Part shown: positions 20,544-29,801 of the stretch, in pieces | Layout of the letters: the number at the start of each line of letters is the position of its first letter | How positions within the stretch are numbered: the stretch's first letter is position 1 | Assembly: GCA_023898765.1 (NCBI GenBank) | Contig: CP060238.1 | Location: 1,178,001-1,242,000 of the forward strand | Direction of reading: 5' to 3' | Source of the DNA: Rhodospirillales bacterium | GTDB lineage: Bacteria > Pseudomonadota > Alphaproteobacteria > Micavibrionales > Micavibrionaceae | DNA length: 64,000 bases | The notes under the pieces: generated by a model | What the model was told of the DNA's origin: nothing | What the model saw: the letters and a program-made list of their open reading frames with translations, nothing else | The model's database searches: none | Translations under genes and position numbers: made by a program

Positions 20544-22397
20544 TTAAGACGATTCCTGATCGAGGGGATATCCGTGCTTGTCCGCCCATGGCAGCAGAAT
20601 ATCGAGAGCGCCGGCTTTTTGCATTTGATCTTCATATTTTTTCCAGCGGGCGAGGGCGCGCGTATATATTTTTTCCCGGACCTGCCTGGCGCTGGGCGTC
20701 ATGATGCTGCGTTTCTGGGCCGTTTTATCGAAGCGGGCAAGTTCATCCCGCCAGTCCAGCCCCATAAATTCAAGCGCTTTTGTTGCTTCGCTCTTCAAAT
20801 CCCCGACAATGTTTTCATATTTTACGGTGCAGACATTTAGTACGAGTGTTTTGACGAACACATCCCAGGCATCAAAACTCAGATCGTATATTTTTGCCGC
20901 GCTTTTCAGGTCTGTCATATGCAGCATGGCCTGATTGAAAGCGAAATACTGCATGTAACAGCTTAACACGCAATCGCAAGGGTGGCGCAGGGCCAGTATG
21001 AAACGCGCGTCGGGGAAAATCCGGTGAATGACGGGGGCGTAAACAAGGTTCAAGGGCATTTTGTCAATAAAAACCCGGTCTGCTTTTGGAGAAAAACCGC
21101 TTTGTTTCAGCGTGGCAAAATAAGCCTCCCGCGCTTTTTGAATATCTTCATCCGTTATATCCCCCAGACAATGTTCAATATCTTTTTTCTTCTCCATTAC
21201 GATCGTTCCTGTCGCAATCCCTGCGGCCCCTACTTCTTCCGCCGTGTCTATATCCGGATGGGAGGCGAAAATCTGTTCCAGAAGGGTCGTGCCGGAGCGG
21301 GGAAAACCGACCAGGAAGACAGGGGAGGGCATGCCTTTCGGCAAAGGGGGAGAGGGCGCCCAGTTTTTACCGTTTTCAGCGACCTCTTTCCGCAGGGCCT
21401 TTATCATGTCCGGAAAGTTGTCCCGCGGATAATCCAGTGCGTCCGTTTCTTTTTTGCAGAGGGTATTTGCTTTCTCAAAGTAGGAAAAAGCGCGGCGGAC
21501 GTCCCCCTTTTTATCGTAAAGGCTTCCCATTTCGTAAAAGAGGGACAAAGGAATGTTCGAAACATCTGTCAGGGCGTTAAAAATTTTCAGGGCCTCGTCG
21601 TCCTGTCCGTCATGCTGGAGAAGGGAAATCTGTTCGAATAAAAGCCCCGGCGAGTCCTTTATGTGGTTCAGGGCGGCGTTCAAAGCCTGCCGCCGCTTTT
21701 CCGTCTGATTGTTTGTTCTGTGCACCCGCACCAGATTAACCCATCCGGCCTCCAGCAAAGGATTCAGCTGTATGGATTTTTCAAGGCAGGCAACAGCCTG
21801 ATCCGGTTTTTTCTGTTCGTCAAAAAGAACGCCTAGGGCGCACCATGCCTGGGCATGGGTCGGCTGGAGCGCCACCGTTTTTTCAAAAGCCGCCTGCGCA
21901 CGCGCAATGAAGTGTTTTCTGTGATATAACCTGCCGATATTATAATGGGGGTCCGGCCATGGCGGCAGAGCTTGTATGGCCGAGATATAGAGGCTTTCCG
22001 CCTCGTCCAGCCGGCCCTGATTGTGATAGCACATTCCCAGATTGTTGAGCGCTTCCGGGTCTTTTGGCGCCGCTGCCAAAGCTTTTTTGAGATGCTCTTC
22101 CGCTTTTTGAAGGCTGCCTTTTTGAACCAGAAAACCGCCATATCCGGCATGCACGCGCGGATGGTCCGGGAGGAGATGCAATGCCTTTTTATAGTGTTTT
22201 TCGGCTTTATGCATCTGCCCGGCCTGCGTCAGGGAAAAGGCCAGGTCATTGTGCACAAGACCGTCATTCGGCGTTTCTTTTAACGCCTGCGTTAAAAGGG
22301 AGATGGCCTGGTCTCTTTGCCCGGCGCGTAAACACCGGAGCGCCTGAGACCGTAAGGAATCCTTGGGAGGAGAGGCTGGCTGATTTAAAAAAGACAT
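20544..22397 (-). CDS. TPR-repeat sulfotransferase family protein
   Basis: 617 residues. The first ~330 are tetratricopeptide repeats (AEKHYKKALHLLPDHPRVHA, NNLGMCYHNQGRLDEAESLY). The rest is a sulfotransferase domain with the PAPS 5'-phosphosulfate loop VFLVGFPRSGTTLLEQIF, the 3'-phosphate region FILALRHPCDCVLSCYMQYF, and a C-terminal VKYENIVGD. Bacterial members of this fused family transfer sulfate from PAPS to unknown acceptors, perhaps peptide or glycan. Minus strand, 69 nt after the aspartoacylase-like gene, so it could be the last gene of the ion/RimK operon. Convergent with the RTX gene (19 nt). Confidence 0.9.
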   Translation of the reverse strand: MSFLNQPASPPKDSLRSQALRCLRAGQRDQAISLLTQALKETPNDGLVHNDLAFSLTQAGQMHKAEKHYKKALHLLPDHPRVHAGYGGFLVQKGSLQKAEEHLKKALAAAPKDPEALNNLGMCYHNQGRLDEAESLYISAIQALPPWPDPHYNIGRLYHRKHFIARAQAAFEKTVALQPTHAQAWCALGVLFDEQKKPDQAVACLEKSIQLNPLLEAGWVNLVRVHRTNNQTEKRRQALNAALNHIKDSPGLLFEQISLLQHDGQDDEALKIFNALTDVSNIPLSLFYEMGSLYDKKGDVRRAFSYFEKANTLCKKETDALDYPRDNFPDMIKALRKEVAENGKNWAPSPPLPKGMPSPVFLVGFPRSGTTLLEQIFASHPDIDTAEEVGAAGIATGTIVMEKKKDIEHCLGDITDEDIQKAREAYFATLKQSGFSPKADRVFIDKMPLNLVYAPVIHRIFPDARFILALRHPCDCVLSCYMQYFAFNQAMLHMTDLKSAAKIYDLSFDAWDVFVKTLVLNVCTVKYENIVGDLKSEATKALEFMGLDWRDELARFDKTAQKRSIMTPSARQVREKIYTRALARWKKYEDQMQKAGALDILLPWADKHGYPLDQESS

Positions 22398-22466
22398 AAC
22401 GGGCGGATCGTATAGATTCCTTTTCTTTTCGTCAAAAATAAAAAAGATGAACGAAAAACCGGTGTC

Positions 22467-23498
22467 TTACAGGAAACGCCTGCTGTCATCGCTGTCGAGC
22501 TGCTCTTCGAACATATCGACGCTTTCTTCGACCGTATTGGCATTTTCAAACGTCGCAATGTGGAAGGCGGCGTCTCCGCGATTAAGCAGGGGCAATGTCG
22601 TTGTTCCGATGATAATGCCGGTCCTGCGGGCCAGAAGTTCCTGCCTGTCGTGGCCGAACGGATCCGAGACGATCCCCAGCACCTGTCCTTTTTTGACGCG
22701 CTCTCCCAGCTTCTTTTTGACCGAGAGGATGCCGCTATAGGGCGCCCGTATCCAGTGGCTGGAGCGGGCAATAAAAACTTCCGGCTTGTCGGCTGTTTCT
22801 TTTTTCAGGGGAGGGAGCATCCTTATTTCCCGCATGACGGACAGGACGCCGCGCAGACCGCTTTTAATCACTTTTTCGTTAAACCGCAGCGCTTCCCCTC
22901 CTTCAAACAGCAGGGTTGGAATTTTTCTTTCCCGTGTCGCTTCGCGCAGGGAGCCGTCCCGCAGGGTCGAGTGCAGCAGGACGGGCACCTGAAAGGCGTG
23001 CGCCATTCTCTGTGTTTCCGGGTCGTCAAGGCAGGCGCGTATCTGCGGAAGATTGGCGCGGTTGATTGCGGCGGTGTGCAGATCGATGCCATGGGTGCAT
23101 TTGTCGACAATTTCACTCATGAAAGTGTACGCCAGTTGCGCTGTCAGGGAGCCGTTGGGCGATCCGGGAAAGTTGCGGTTCAGGTCGCGCCGGTCGGGAA
23201 GATAGCGCGAATTGCTGTTGAAGCCGTAGACGTTGACGATAGGCACGGCGATGAGTGTGCCCTTGATGTTTTTCAGGGCTTTTTTCACTAAAAGACGGCG
23301 GATAATTTCCACGCCGTTGATTTCATCGCCGTGAATGGCGCCGCTGACGAACAGGACCGGGCCTTCCTCTTTGCCGCGCACAACTTCAATCGGGATGTTC
23401 ATGTCCGTAAAATCGTACAGCTTGGCCACATCAAGGCAAATGCGTCTGCGCTCTCCCGGTTTGATGGATGTGCCGCCTATCACGATCTCTCTGGTCAT
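22467..23498 (-). CDS. Succinylglutamate desuccinylase/aspartoacylase family zinc protein
   Basis: 343 residues. Zinc carboxypeptidase-like (M14 AstE/AspA) fold: VSGAIHGDEINGVEIIRRLL supplies the first HxxE pair, and GIDLHTAAINRANLPQIRA the third ligand. The C-terminal part (LGERVKKGQVLGIVSDPFG) is a lipoyl-like beta domain common in this subfamily. It probably hydrolyses an N-acyl amino acid or glutamyl amide, substrate unknown. It follows rimK by 2 nt, and members of this family are repeatedly found with rimK, consistent with opposing ligation and removal of glutamate-type groups (inference). Confidence 0.9.
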   Translation of the reverse strand: MTREIVIGGTSIKPGERRRICLDVAKLYDFTDMNIPIEVVRGKEEGPVLFVSGAIHGDEINGVEIIRRLLVKKALKNIKGTLIAVPIVNVYGFNSNSRYLPDRRDLNRNFPGSPNGSLTAQLAYTFMSEIVDKCTHGIDLHTAAINRANLPQIRACLDDPETQRMAHAFQVPVLLHSTLRDGSLREATRERKIPTLLFEGGEALRFNEKVIKSGLRGVLSVMREIRMLPPLKKETADKPEVFIARSSHWIRAPYSGILSVKKKLGERVKKGQVLGIVSDPFGHDRQELLARRTGIIIGTTTLPLLNRGDAAFHIATFENANTVEESVDMFEEQLDSDDSRRFL

Positions 23499-23500
23499 TT

Positions 23501-24403
23501 TTACCCCTTGTTTGTCCGGCTTTTTTTCGAAATCTCTACATTTTTTTCGACATGCTCGATCATCAGCGCCGCGATATCCTTGCCGGATGTTTTTTCAATT
23601 CCTTCCAGTCCGGGGGAGGAGTTGACCTCCAGTATCAAAGGCCCGCGATGGGACCGTATAAGGTCCACGCCGGCAACGTCCAGCCCGATCGCCTTGGCGG
23701 CCGTAATGGCGGTCCTTCGTTCTTCCGGCGTGATCTTTATTTTTTCGGCGATTCCTCCGCTATGGAGGTTGGAGCGGAAATCCCCGTCGGTTGCCTTGCG
23801 CATCATCGTGGCCACGACTTTTTCGCCAATGACGAAACAGCGTATGTCTTCCCCTCCCGCTTCCTTGATGAATTCCTGAATAAGGAAGTGAGCGTCAAGG
23901 CCGCGGAAAGCCTCAATAACGCTTTCTGCCGCTTTCTTGGTTTCGGCCAGTATAACGCCTTTTCCCTGTGCTCCTTCCAGAAGTTTAATGACCAGAGGGG
24001 CGCCGCCCGCCACTTTAATCAGATCGTCTATATTGCTGGTCGAGTGGGCGAAGCCTGTAATGGGCATGCCGAGTTTTTTGCGGGACAAAATCTGGTGGGC
24101 GCGGAGTTTGTCGCGCGCACGCGTAATCGCCAGCGACCCGTTCAGGGCGTAAATGCCCGACATTTCAAACTGCCGGACAACCGCCGTCCCGTAAAAGGAG
24201 ACGGACGCGCCAATTCTGGATACCACGGCGTCCAGATGCAGGATTTTTTCCTGATAGTGGATTTCGTTGTCCGTCGAATTGATGTTCATAAAGCATTTCA
24301 GCGGATCGATGACCTGTACGTGATGGCCGCGCTGTTTGGCCGCCTCGACCAGACGGCATGTGGAGTACAGTTTCGGGCCGCGTGAAAGAATGCCGATTTT
24401 CAT
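23501..24403 (-). CDS. rimK: RimK-family ATP-grasp alpha-L-glutamate ligase
   Basis: 300 residues, the normal RimK length. [20 protein letters not shown] start, ATP-grasp core with [19 protein letters not shown] and the metal-binding end [17 protein letters not shown]. In Escherichia coli RimK adds glutamates to the C-terminus of ribosomal protein S6 and can make poly-alpha-glutamate. Whether S6 is the target here is not shown. It lies 12 nt after zntB and 2 nt before the aspartoacylase-like gene in a compact operon with ion transporters. Confidence 0.93.
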   Translation of the reverse strand: MKIGILSRGPKLYSTCRLVEAAKQRGHHVQVIDPLKCFMNINSTDNEIHYQEKILHLDAVVSRIGASVSFYGTAVVRQFEMSGIYALNGSLAITRARDKLRAHQILSRKKLGMPITGFAHSTSNIDDLIKVAGGAPLVIKLLEGAQGKGVILAETKKAAESVIEAFRGLDAHFLIQEFIKEAGGEDIRCFVIGEKVVATMMRKATDGDFRSNLHSGGIAEKIKITPEERRTAITAAKAIGLDVAGVDLIRSHRGPLILEVNSSPGLEGIEKTSGKDIAALMIEHVEKNVEISKKSRTNKG

Positions 24404-24415
24404 GATGTCTGTCCT

Positions 24416-25393
24416 TTAAAACCATTTCAGTTTTTTAAAAATGGCGATTTGTGTTGTGACGATACCCGCCAGTATCCCGCTGAATATCCAGAAGGCATAA
24501 CCGTTTCCGGCGCCGGGTATTCCTCCGACATTGATGCCGAGCAGGCCTGTCAGAAACCCGAGCGGCAGGAATATAGCGGCAATAACGGACAGCACATACA
24601 TGTTTTTGTTCATTCGGTCGGCGAGCCCGTTTGTCAACTCGTCCTTAACGATCTGGGCGCGTTCGCGCATCGTATCCAGGTCTTCCACATACCGGACCAC
24701 CTGATCCAGAGATTCCTGCAGGCGGCGCTTGTGCATATGGTCCAGCCACGGCTGGTCGGACGTGCGCAGGTGCGCAATCACGTCCCGCTGCGGGGCGATA
24801 TAACGCCGGAACATGATGGCCTGTTTGCGGATAGCGGTAATAATCTGTCGTTCCGATGTGTCCGGCGCTTCCATGACGATTTCTTCAATATCGTCCAGTT
24901 TTTCATCGAGTTCCGAAAAAACGGGCTCCATGCGCTCGAAAAGCCGGGCAACCATCATCGTGATAAAATCGCCTGAATTTTTGGGGCCCTTGCCGGACAT
25001 CAGGCGCTCCCGAATATCCTGCGTGGCTTTTAAAGACCGGCGCTGGACGCTGATAATGCGGTTTTGGTCAATCCAGATGCGGATGGAAACCATGTCTTCG
25101 GCCTGCGCATTCTCATTGAGGTTTACGCCGCGCAATATCAGCAGGGCTCCCTCGTCAAATTCAAGGATACGGGGGCGTGTTTCTTCGGCCAGCAGGGCGT
25201 CAAGGATAATATGGTCCAGATAGGTGATTTCACGTTCAAGCCATTGACGTGCGGCAGGGTCGTTTTTATCCAGATGCACCCATGCCAGCGTATCGTCTTT
25301 GACGGCCTGTGAAACGGCTTTGCCCTCTAAAGGGGTTCCTTCGCCGTTTCCTTCTATCGTGCAGGCGTGAAGAATGCCGTCTTTACTCACCAT
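24416..25393 (-). CDS. zntB: CorA/ZntB-family divalent cation transporter
   Basis: 325 residues. A large cytoplasmic N-terminal domain (AWVHLDKNDPAARQWLE, ILILRGVNL-type strand) and two C-terminal membrane helices, the first followed by the signature LGINVGG. GxN variants other than GMN and the IPG that follows are typical of the ZntB branch, which moves Zn2+ with protons. The long helix with EELD-type acidic residues (VFSELDEKLDDIEEIVMEA) precedes the pore. It overlaps the end of the upstream antiporter by 11 nt. Confidence 0.88.
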   Translation of the reverse strand: MVSKDGILHACTIEGNGEGTPLEGKAVSQAVKDDTLAWVHLDKNDPAARQWLEREITYLDHIILDALLAEETRPRILEFDEGALLILRGVNLNENAQAEDMVSIRIWIDQNRIISVQRRSLKATQDIRERLMSGKGPKNSGDFITMMVARLFERMEPVFSELDEKLDDIEEIVMEAPDTSERQIITAIRKQAIMFRRYIAPQRDVIAHLRTSDQPWLDHMHKRRLQESLDQVVRYVEDLDTMRERAQIVKDELTNGLADRMNKNMYVLSVIAAIFLPLGFLTGLLGINVGGIPGAGNGYAFWIFSGILAGIVTTQIAIFKKLKWF

Positions 25394-26576
25394 GTGTTCT
25401 TGTTTCCCTGTGTCTCTTATTGTGCCTGCTCAACAAATTCATCCGTCTTATACCATAGAGCCAAAGCGGCGTAATCACCAGAGATAGCGCGATGATAGAA
25501 ACCACATATTTGTGACCTTCGGGCATAATGGCGCCGGTAGAGAGGCCAAGTGCGGCCAGTACAAAGGAAAATTCTCCGATCTGGCCCAATGTTGCTCCCA
25601 TGACAAGGGAATTTCGGCGCGAAAATCCCAACCCTCTCAAAATCGTGATGTTCACGATGGTCTTAAGCATCATGGCGATTCCCAGAAGGGCCATGACACG
25701 CCAGAATTTTTCAGACAGGAAATCAAGGTCAATCAAAAGTCCGATAGAGAGGAAGAACATCATCATCAGGACTTCAAAAATGGGCTTGATATGTTCTTCG
25801 TAGGCCGAGCGTTTTGCCGTATTTCCGATAACAAGCCCTGCCAGAAATGCGCCATACGCGGCCGACAGGCCGACAAGTCCTGACAAGGCTGCTGCCGAAA
25901 AACAGATGGCCAAAGCCGTCACAGCCGTCTGGCTTTCCTGCGGAACCATATCCATTAATCTGGCAAACCAGTGAGGTTTGCGGTTTAATGTAACAATTAA
26001 ACTGGCCATAAAGCCGATAGCCAGCAGGATTTTTGGGATTTCCAGCAGGTTGAATCCGTTTCCACTCATGCCGCCCATGATGAGCAACATCGGAATAACG
26101 GCGATATCCTGCGCAATCAGGATGCCGATTGCCGCTCGTCCCAGCGTGGTGTTCAGCTCTCCCATATCTTGCAATAACTTGATGGCGACAGCGGTGCTGC
26201 TGAGGGACAGCGCAAAGCCAAGCAGTAGGATACGGGCCAGCGGCCACTCAAGAAAGGAACCAAGGGCAAACATAGCCGCCAAGGCAATGACGATTTGTGA
26301 GAGGGTTACAATGATGGCCGCCCTGTAAACGGGAGCGAATTTTTTGAGGTCCAGTTCCAGTCCGACAATAAACAGGAGCAGCAATATGCCAAGCTCCGCC
26401 AGCGTTTTAATCTGTTCTTCGTCGTGAACGATTCCCAAAGCGGAGGGGCCTAGTATGAAACCGACCAGAATATACCCGACCAGAACGGGCTGATTCAGGC
26501 GCTGCAATAATGCACCGCCTGCAAAGGCCGCGGCCAGAAGCAATGCCAGTTGGGTTAATGTGCCGTGATCTTCCAT
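25383..26576 (-). CDS. CPA2-family cation:proton antiporter (Kef type, no RCK domain)
   Basis: 397 residues with 12-13 hydrophobic segments. Kef/CPA2 hallmarks: LNQPVLVGYILVGFILGPSA near the N-terminus, FIVGLELDLKKF, FALSLSSTAVAIKLLQDMGE and the Q-D motif AIGILIAQDIAVIP. It ends right after the membrane domain, so the cytoplasmic TrkA-N regulatory domain of KefB/KefC is missing and regulation must differ. Likely K+ or Na+ efflux in exchange for H+. Starts 5 nt after mscS and overlaps zntB by 11 nt. Confidence 0.9.
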   Translation of the reverse strand: MEDHGTLTQLALLLAAAFAGGALLQRLNQPVLVGYILVGFILGPSALGIVHDEEQIKTLAELGILLLLFIVGLELDLKKFAPVYRAAIIVTLSQIVIALAAMFALGSFLEWPLARILLLGFALSLSSTAVAIKLLQDMGELNTTLGRAAIGILIAQDIAVIPMLLIMGGMSGNGFNLLEIPKILLAIGFMASLIVTLNRKPHWFARLMDMVPQESQTAVTALAICFSAAALSGLVGLSAAYGAFLAGLVIGNTAKRSAYEEHIKPIFEVLMMMFFLSIGLLIDLDFLSEKFWRVMALLGIAMMLKTIVNITILRGLGFSRRNSLVMGATLGQIGEFSFVLAALGLSTGAIMPEGHKYVVSIIALSLVITPLWLYGIRRMNLLSRHNKRHRETRTHGE

Positions 26577-26581
26577 AGGGA

Positions 26582-27562
26582 CTATTTACCCTGTATTTTC
26601 ACCTTCAGCATATCCGGATTTTTTATGTGAAGGTCGCGCTGCGGAAACGGAATTTCAATGCCGTTTTCCTTGAACTTGTTCCATATGTCGAACATAACCT
26701 CGCTCTGGGGCTCCCAACGTCCCGTCGTGACATCCGCGACCCAGAAATGGAGGATAAAGTCGACGGAGCTGTCGCCGAAGTTTCTCAGATAGCATTTGGG
26801 TTCCGGTTCGGCGATGCAGCGCGGATGCGCTTTGGCCGCTTCCAGGATAAGCTCGCGGGCTTTTTCTATGTCGGAGCCGTAAGAAACGCTGAGCATGATC
26901 TCAACGCGTCCTTTCGAATTGCTGTAGGTCCAGTTGATTACGCGGCTGGTAATAAAATCCTCGTTCGGGATCATGATTTCTTTCCCGTCAAAGGTTTCGA
27001 GCAGTAGAAAACGTGCGTTTGCCCTGCGGACAAATCCGAATGTGCCGTCTGCCATTTCTACGAGATCATCCTGCTCCACCGATTTTTCCAGAAGCAGAAT
27101 AATTCCGCTGATAAAGTTCGATGCGATTTTTTGCAGGCCGAATCCAAGCCCGATTCCGAGCGCGCCGCTGAATACGGCAAGCGCCGTCAGGTCGATCCCG
27201 AGAATGTCCAGCGCAAACAAAAAGGAAATAAAGTAGATGATAATCTGGATTATCTTGAGCAGGAGGGCGCGGTTGGCGGCCCTCAGTCTTCTGAATTTTC
27301 CAATGCGGTTTTCCGCAATGTCCGATACGATAGCGGCCGTCCAGAAGATAAGGATAATAATCAGCCCTGCTTTCAAAGCTTCATAGGCGCTGATCTTGTA
27401 GCTGCCCATTTTAAAGGAAAGGGCCTCTGTGTCCGTATATTGCTTGATGACATCAAAATGCCCGAAAGCGCCCAGAACAAGGATAACGGCTATCATTAAA
27501 AACAGGAGCCATTTCGCCAGGGAGCCTTTGGGTTTCAGGATGTTAAGCCATACGTTTTTCAT
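26582..27562 (-). CDS. Mechanosensitive ion channel, MscS family
   Basis: 326 residues. Four N-terminal hydrophobic segments, then the MscS pore helix and beta domain: LTALAVFSGALGIGLGFGLQ (Gly/Ala-rich TM3), KIASNFISGIILLLEKSVE, VEMADGTFGFVRRANARFLL and NEDFITSRVINWTYSNSKGR. The C-terminal alpha/beta domain ends with IEIPFPQRDLHIKN. Opens when membrane tension rises, releasing solutes in hypo-osmotic shock. First gene of the minus-strand ion/RimK operon. Confidence 0.93.
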   Translation of the reverse strand: MKNVWLNILKPKGSLAKWLLFLMIAVILVLGAFGHFDVIKQYTDTEALSFKMGSYKISAYEALKAGLIIILIFWTAAIVSDIAENRIGKFRRLRAANRALLLKIIQIIIYFISFLFALDILGIDLTALAVFSGALGIGLGFGLQKIASNFISGIILLLEKSVEQDDLVEMADGTFGFVRRANARFLLLETFDGKEIMIPNEDFITSRVINWTYSNSKGRVEIMLSVSYGSDIEKARELILEAAKAHPRCIAEPEPKCYLRNFGDSSVDFILHFWVADVTTGRWEPQSEVMFDIWNKFKENGIEIPFPQRDLHIKNPDMLKVKIQGK

Positions 27563-27741
27563 AGGGGCAGCATACTATGAAGAGATATTATTCCCAATAT
27601 GTCTTTTATAGAATTTTATGCCTGTAAGGGGCTGCGGCATATATGCAACATCCGGAAAATAAAATTTTGCCTTCAGTTTCGCTTCAGTTTCAAAAGGCAT
27701 CCTTAAGACTCAAAGGACGAAACAATCGAGGAATCCTGCCG

Positions 27742-28440
27742 ATGCTTACGCTTCAATACCGTGAAAACAATCTGAATACGGCCAATCTTCACCTTAAGGA
27801 AAGCCGCGCGTCGAAAATCAGCGGGCTCAACCCTTCTGTCGTGAGCATTACGGGCATGTTTGAGCCCGAACGCAAACGCGTCGAAGACTTTATCAAAGCC
27901 ATTTATAAACAAAGCTATGATGCGGATATCCGGGTTGATTACCCCATCCTGATGAGTGTCCGCAATGCGGATAACGATATTCTGGCGGCGGTCGGGTTCC
28001 GTTATGCGGACCGGGAAAACCTGTTTCTGGAACGCTACACCGGTACGCCCATGGAGAGTATCCTGAATTGTCCGCGCCGTGAGATTGTTGAAATCGGCAA
28101 TCTGGCTTCTGCCGGGAAGGGCGCCTCGGCTTTTTTATTTGCGGCGCTGGCGTCTTACCTGAACAATAAACATATTCGTTACGCGGCGATTACGGGAACG
28201 GATTTCCTGCACCGTTATTTTGAGCGGACGGGCCTGAATCCGCGCAAAATCTGTGAGGCCGACATAGCGGCGGTACAGGAAGACGGCCAAAACTGGGGAA
28301 CGTATTACGATACGCAGCCCCGCGTTCTGGTGGGAAGTGTGGAGACCGGCATCAAACGCCTTAAAATCGCTCTGGGCGCGGAGTTTGAAGAATGCCGTCC
28401 GCGTCTGTTCCCGCGTTTGCACTATAAGCAGGACAGTTGA
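27742..28440 (+). CDS. Thermostable hemolysin family protein (GNAT-like)
   Basis: 232 residues from the ATG at 27742, which has GAGGA about 9 nt upstream; the longer frame from 27643 lacks a ribosome site. Features typical of the T_hemolysin family: RVEDFIKAIYKQSYDADIRV, PILMSVRNADNDILAAVGFR, LFLERYTGTPMESIL and the signature REIVEIGNLASAGKGASAFL. The family was named from Vibrio thermostable hemolysin, but its order of elements resembles the acyltransferase/autoinducer-synthase (GNAT) fold, and genomic context argues for an enzyme. No signal peptide or membrane segment is visible, so direct lysis seems unlikely. First gene of a compact operon. Confidence 0.85.
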   Translation: MLTLQYRENNLNTANLHLKESRASKISGLNPSVVSITGMFEPERKRVEDFIKAIYKQSYDADIRVDYPILMSVRNADNDILAAVGFRYADRENLFLERYTGTPMESILNCPRREIVEIGNLASAGKGASAFLFAALASYLNNKHIRYAAITGTDFLHRYFERTGLNPRKICEADIAAVQEDGQNWGTYYDTQPRVLVGSVETGIKRLKIALGAEFEECRPRLFPRLHYKQDS

Positions 28441-28445
28441 ACGGA

Positions 28446-29801
28446 ATGATTTTTGAAGCGATTCAATCCCATGCGCCTGAAAAAACGGCGCTGCAAGACG
28501 CGGCCAGATCCGTTTGCTACGGAGATCTGGTCAAAGAGGTTGATAAACGCGCGCAAAAGCTGGAGAACGTTTCTGTTTTAGGGATTGCGCTGGATAATGG
28601 CGTGGAGTGGGTCCTCTGGGATTTGGCGGCCCTGAAAGCCGGTGTGCCTTGTGTGCCGCTGCCGCCTTTTTTTACGCAGGATCAGGTTTTCCACGTGCTC
28701 CGCCGTGCGGGCGTGTCTCATCTTGTTTCTTCCGAAGGGATAAACGCGACGGGGATTTCTCTGGCGGGGCAATTGCCGGAGGGCACGGCCAAAATCACAT
28801 TTACCTCCGGTACGACGGCAGAGCCGAAGGGCGTATGCCTGCCGAAAGCGGCGATGGAGAACGTCGCATCAAGCATTGTCAGCGTTTTAGGGGGTGAATT
28901 TGTCGGCACGCATGCCTGTCTTTTGCCTCTTTCTGTATTGCTGGAAAACGTGGCGGGCGTTTACGCGGGGCTGATGGCGGGTTGCACGGTCCGGTTAGCG
29001 GGGTTGCAGGATATCGGGGCGAGTTACGGGAATGTCCACAACTGTTTGAAGGGCGCGACTTCTGCGATTTGCGTGCCTGAAATCCTGAGGATTCTAATGG
29101 GGCAGACGGCGGCAAAAGGCCCGCTGCCGGATTTAAAATTTATCGCTGTGGGCGGGGCGAAAGTCGATCCTTCCCTTATCGAAAAGGCGCGGGCAATGGG
29201 TCTGCCCGTTTATGAAGGATACGGCTTGTCGGAGTGCGCGTCTGTTGTGTCCCTGAATACGCCCAAAGAGGATAAGCCCGGAAGTGCCGGAAAGCTTTTG
29301 CCGCATGTTCGTGCGTGTGTCACGGAAGGGGAAATCCGGATCGAGGCGCCCGGGTTTTTAGGGTATATCGGCGAAAAAGCGCCGCAAACGCTTTCGACGG
29401 GAGATCTCGGCGAAATAGACGGTAACGGTTTCCTGACGGTCACGGGGCGGAAGAAAAACGTTCTGATTACATCTTACGGGCGCAATGTCTCGCCGGAATG
29501 GGTGGAGGCCGCTTTGCTGGCGCAGGCCCCTGTTGGTCAGGCCCTTGTCTACGGGGACGCTCAGGCTCACTTAAGCGCCTTGATTGTTCCTTCCTCTCCG
29601 GAGGCTGATATCCGGGAGGCGGTTTATAAGGCCAATGCGGCCCTGCCGGACTATGCCCGCATTGAGGATTTTCAGGTTGTCCCGCCTTTTACGGTGGAGG
29701 CGGGCACGCTCACCGGAACGGGACGTCCGCGCCGGAACCAGATTTTAACACTCTACGCAAAGGAAACAGAAAAAGATGAGCTTTTACGACAGGCTGGTTA
29801 A
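28446..29801 (+). CDS. AMP-binding (adenylate-forming) acyl ligase lacking the usual C-terminal lysine
   Basis: 451 residues from the ATG at 28446; a TTG at 28437 is the other candidate. Core motifs are present: TSGTTAEPKGV (residues ~120-130), GYGLSE (258-263), STGDLG (317-322) and GRKKNVLITSYGRNVSP (hinge, ~334-350). It would activate a carboxylic acid as acyl-AMP. The C-terminal motif that normally holds the catalytic lysine reads GTLTGTGRPRRNQI (420-433), with no lysine. The protein is also ~50-100 residues shorter than most acyl-CoA synthetases. It overlaps the oxidase gene downstream by 26 nt. Substrate unknown; no carrier protein gene is adjacent. Confidence 0.88.
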   Translation: MIFEAIQSHAPEKTALQDAARSVCYGDLVKEVDKRAQKLENVSVLGIALDNGVEWVLWDLAALKAGVPCVPLPPFFTQDQVFHVLRRAGVSHLVSSEGINATGISLAGQLPEGTAKITFTSGTTAEPKGVCLPKAAMENVASSIVSVLGGEFVGTHACLLPLSVLLENVAGVYAGLMAGCTVRLAGLQDIGASYGNVHNCLKGATSAICVPEILRILMGQTAAKGPLPDLKFIAVGGAKVDPSLIEKARAMGLPVYEGYGLSECASVVSLNTPKEDKPGSAGKLLPHVRACVTEGEIRIEAPGFLGYIGEKAPQTLSTGDLGEIDGNGFLTVTGRKKNVLITSYGRNVSPEWVEAALLAQAPVGQALVYGDAQAHLSALIVPSSPEADIREAVYKANAALPDYARIEDFQVVPPFTVEAGTLTGTGRPRRNQILTLYAKETEKDELLRQAG

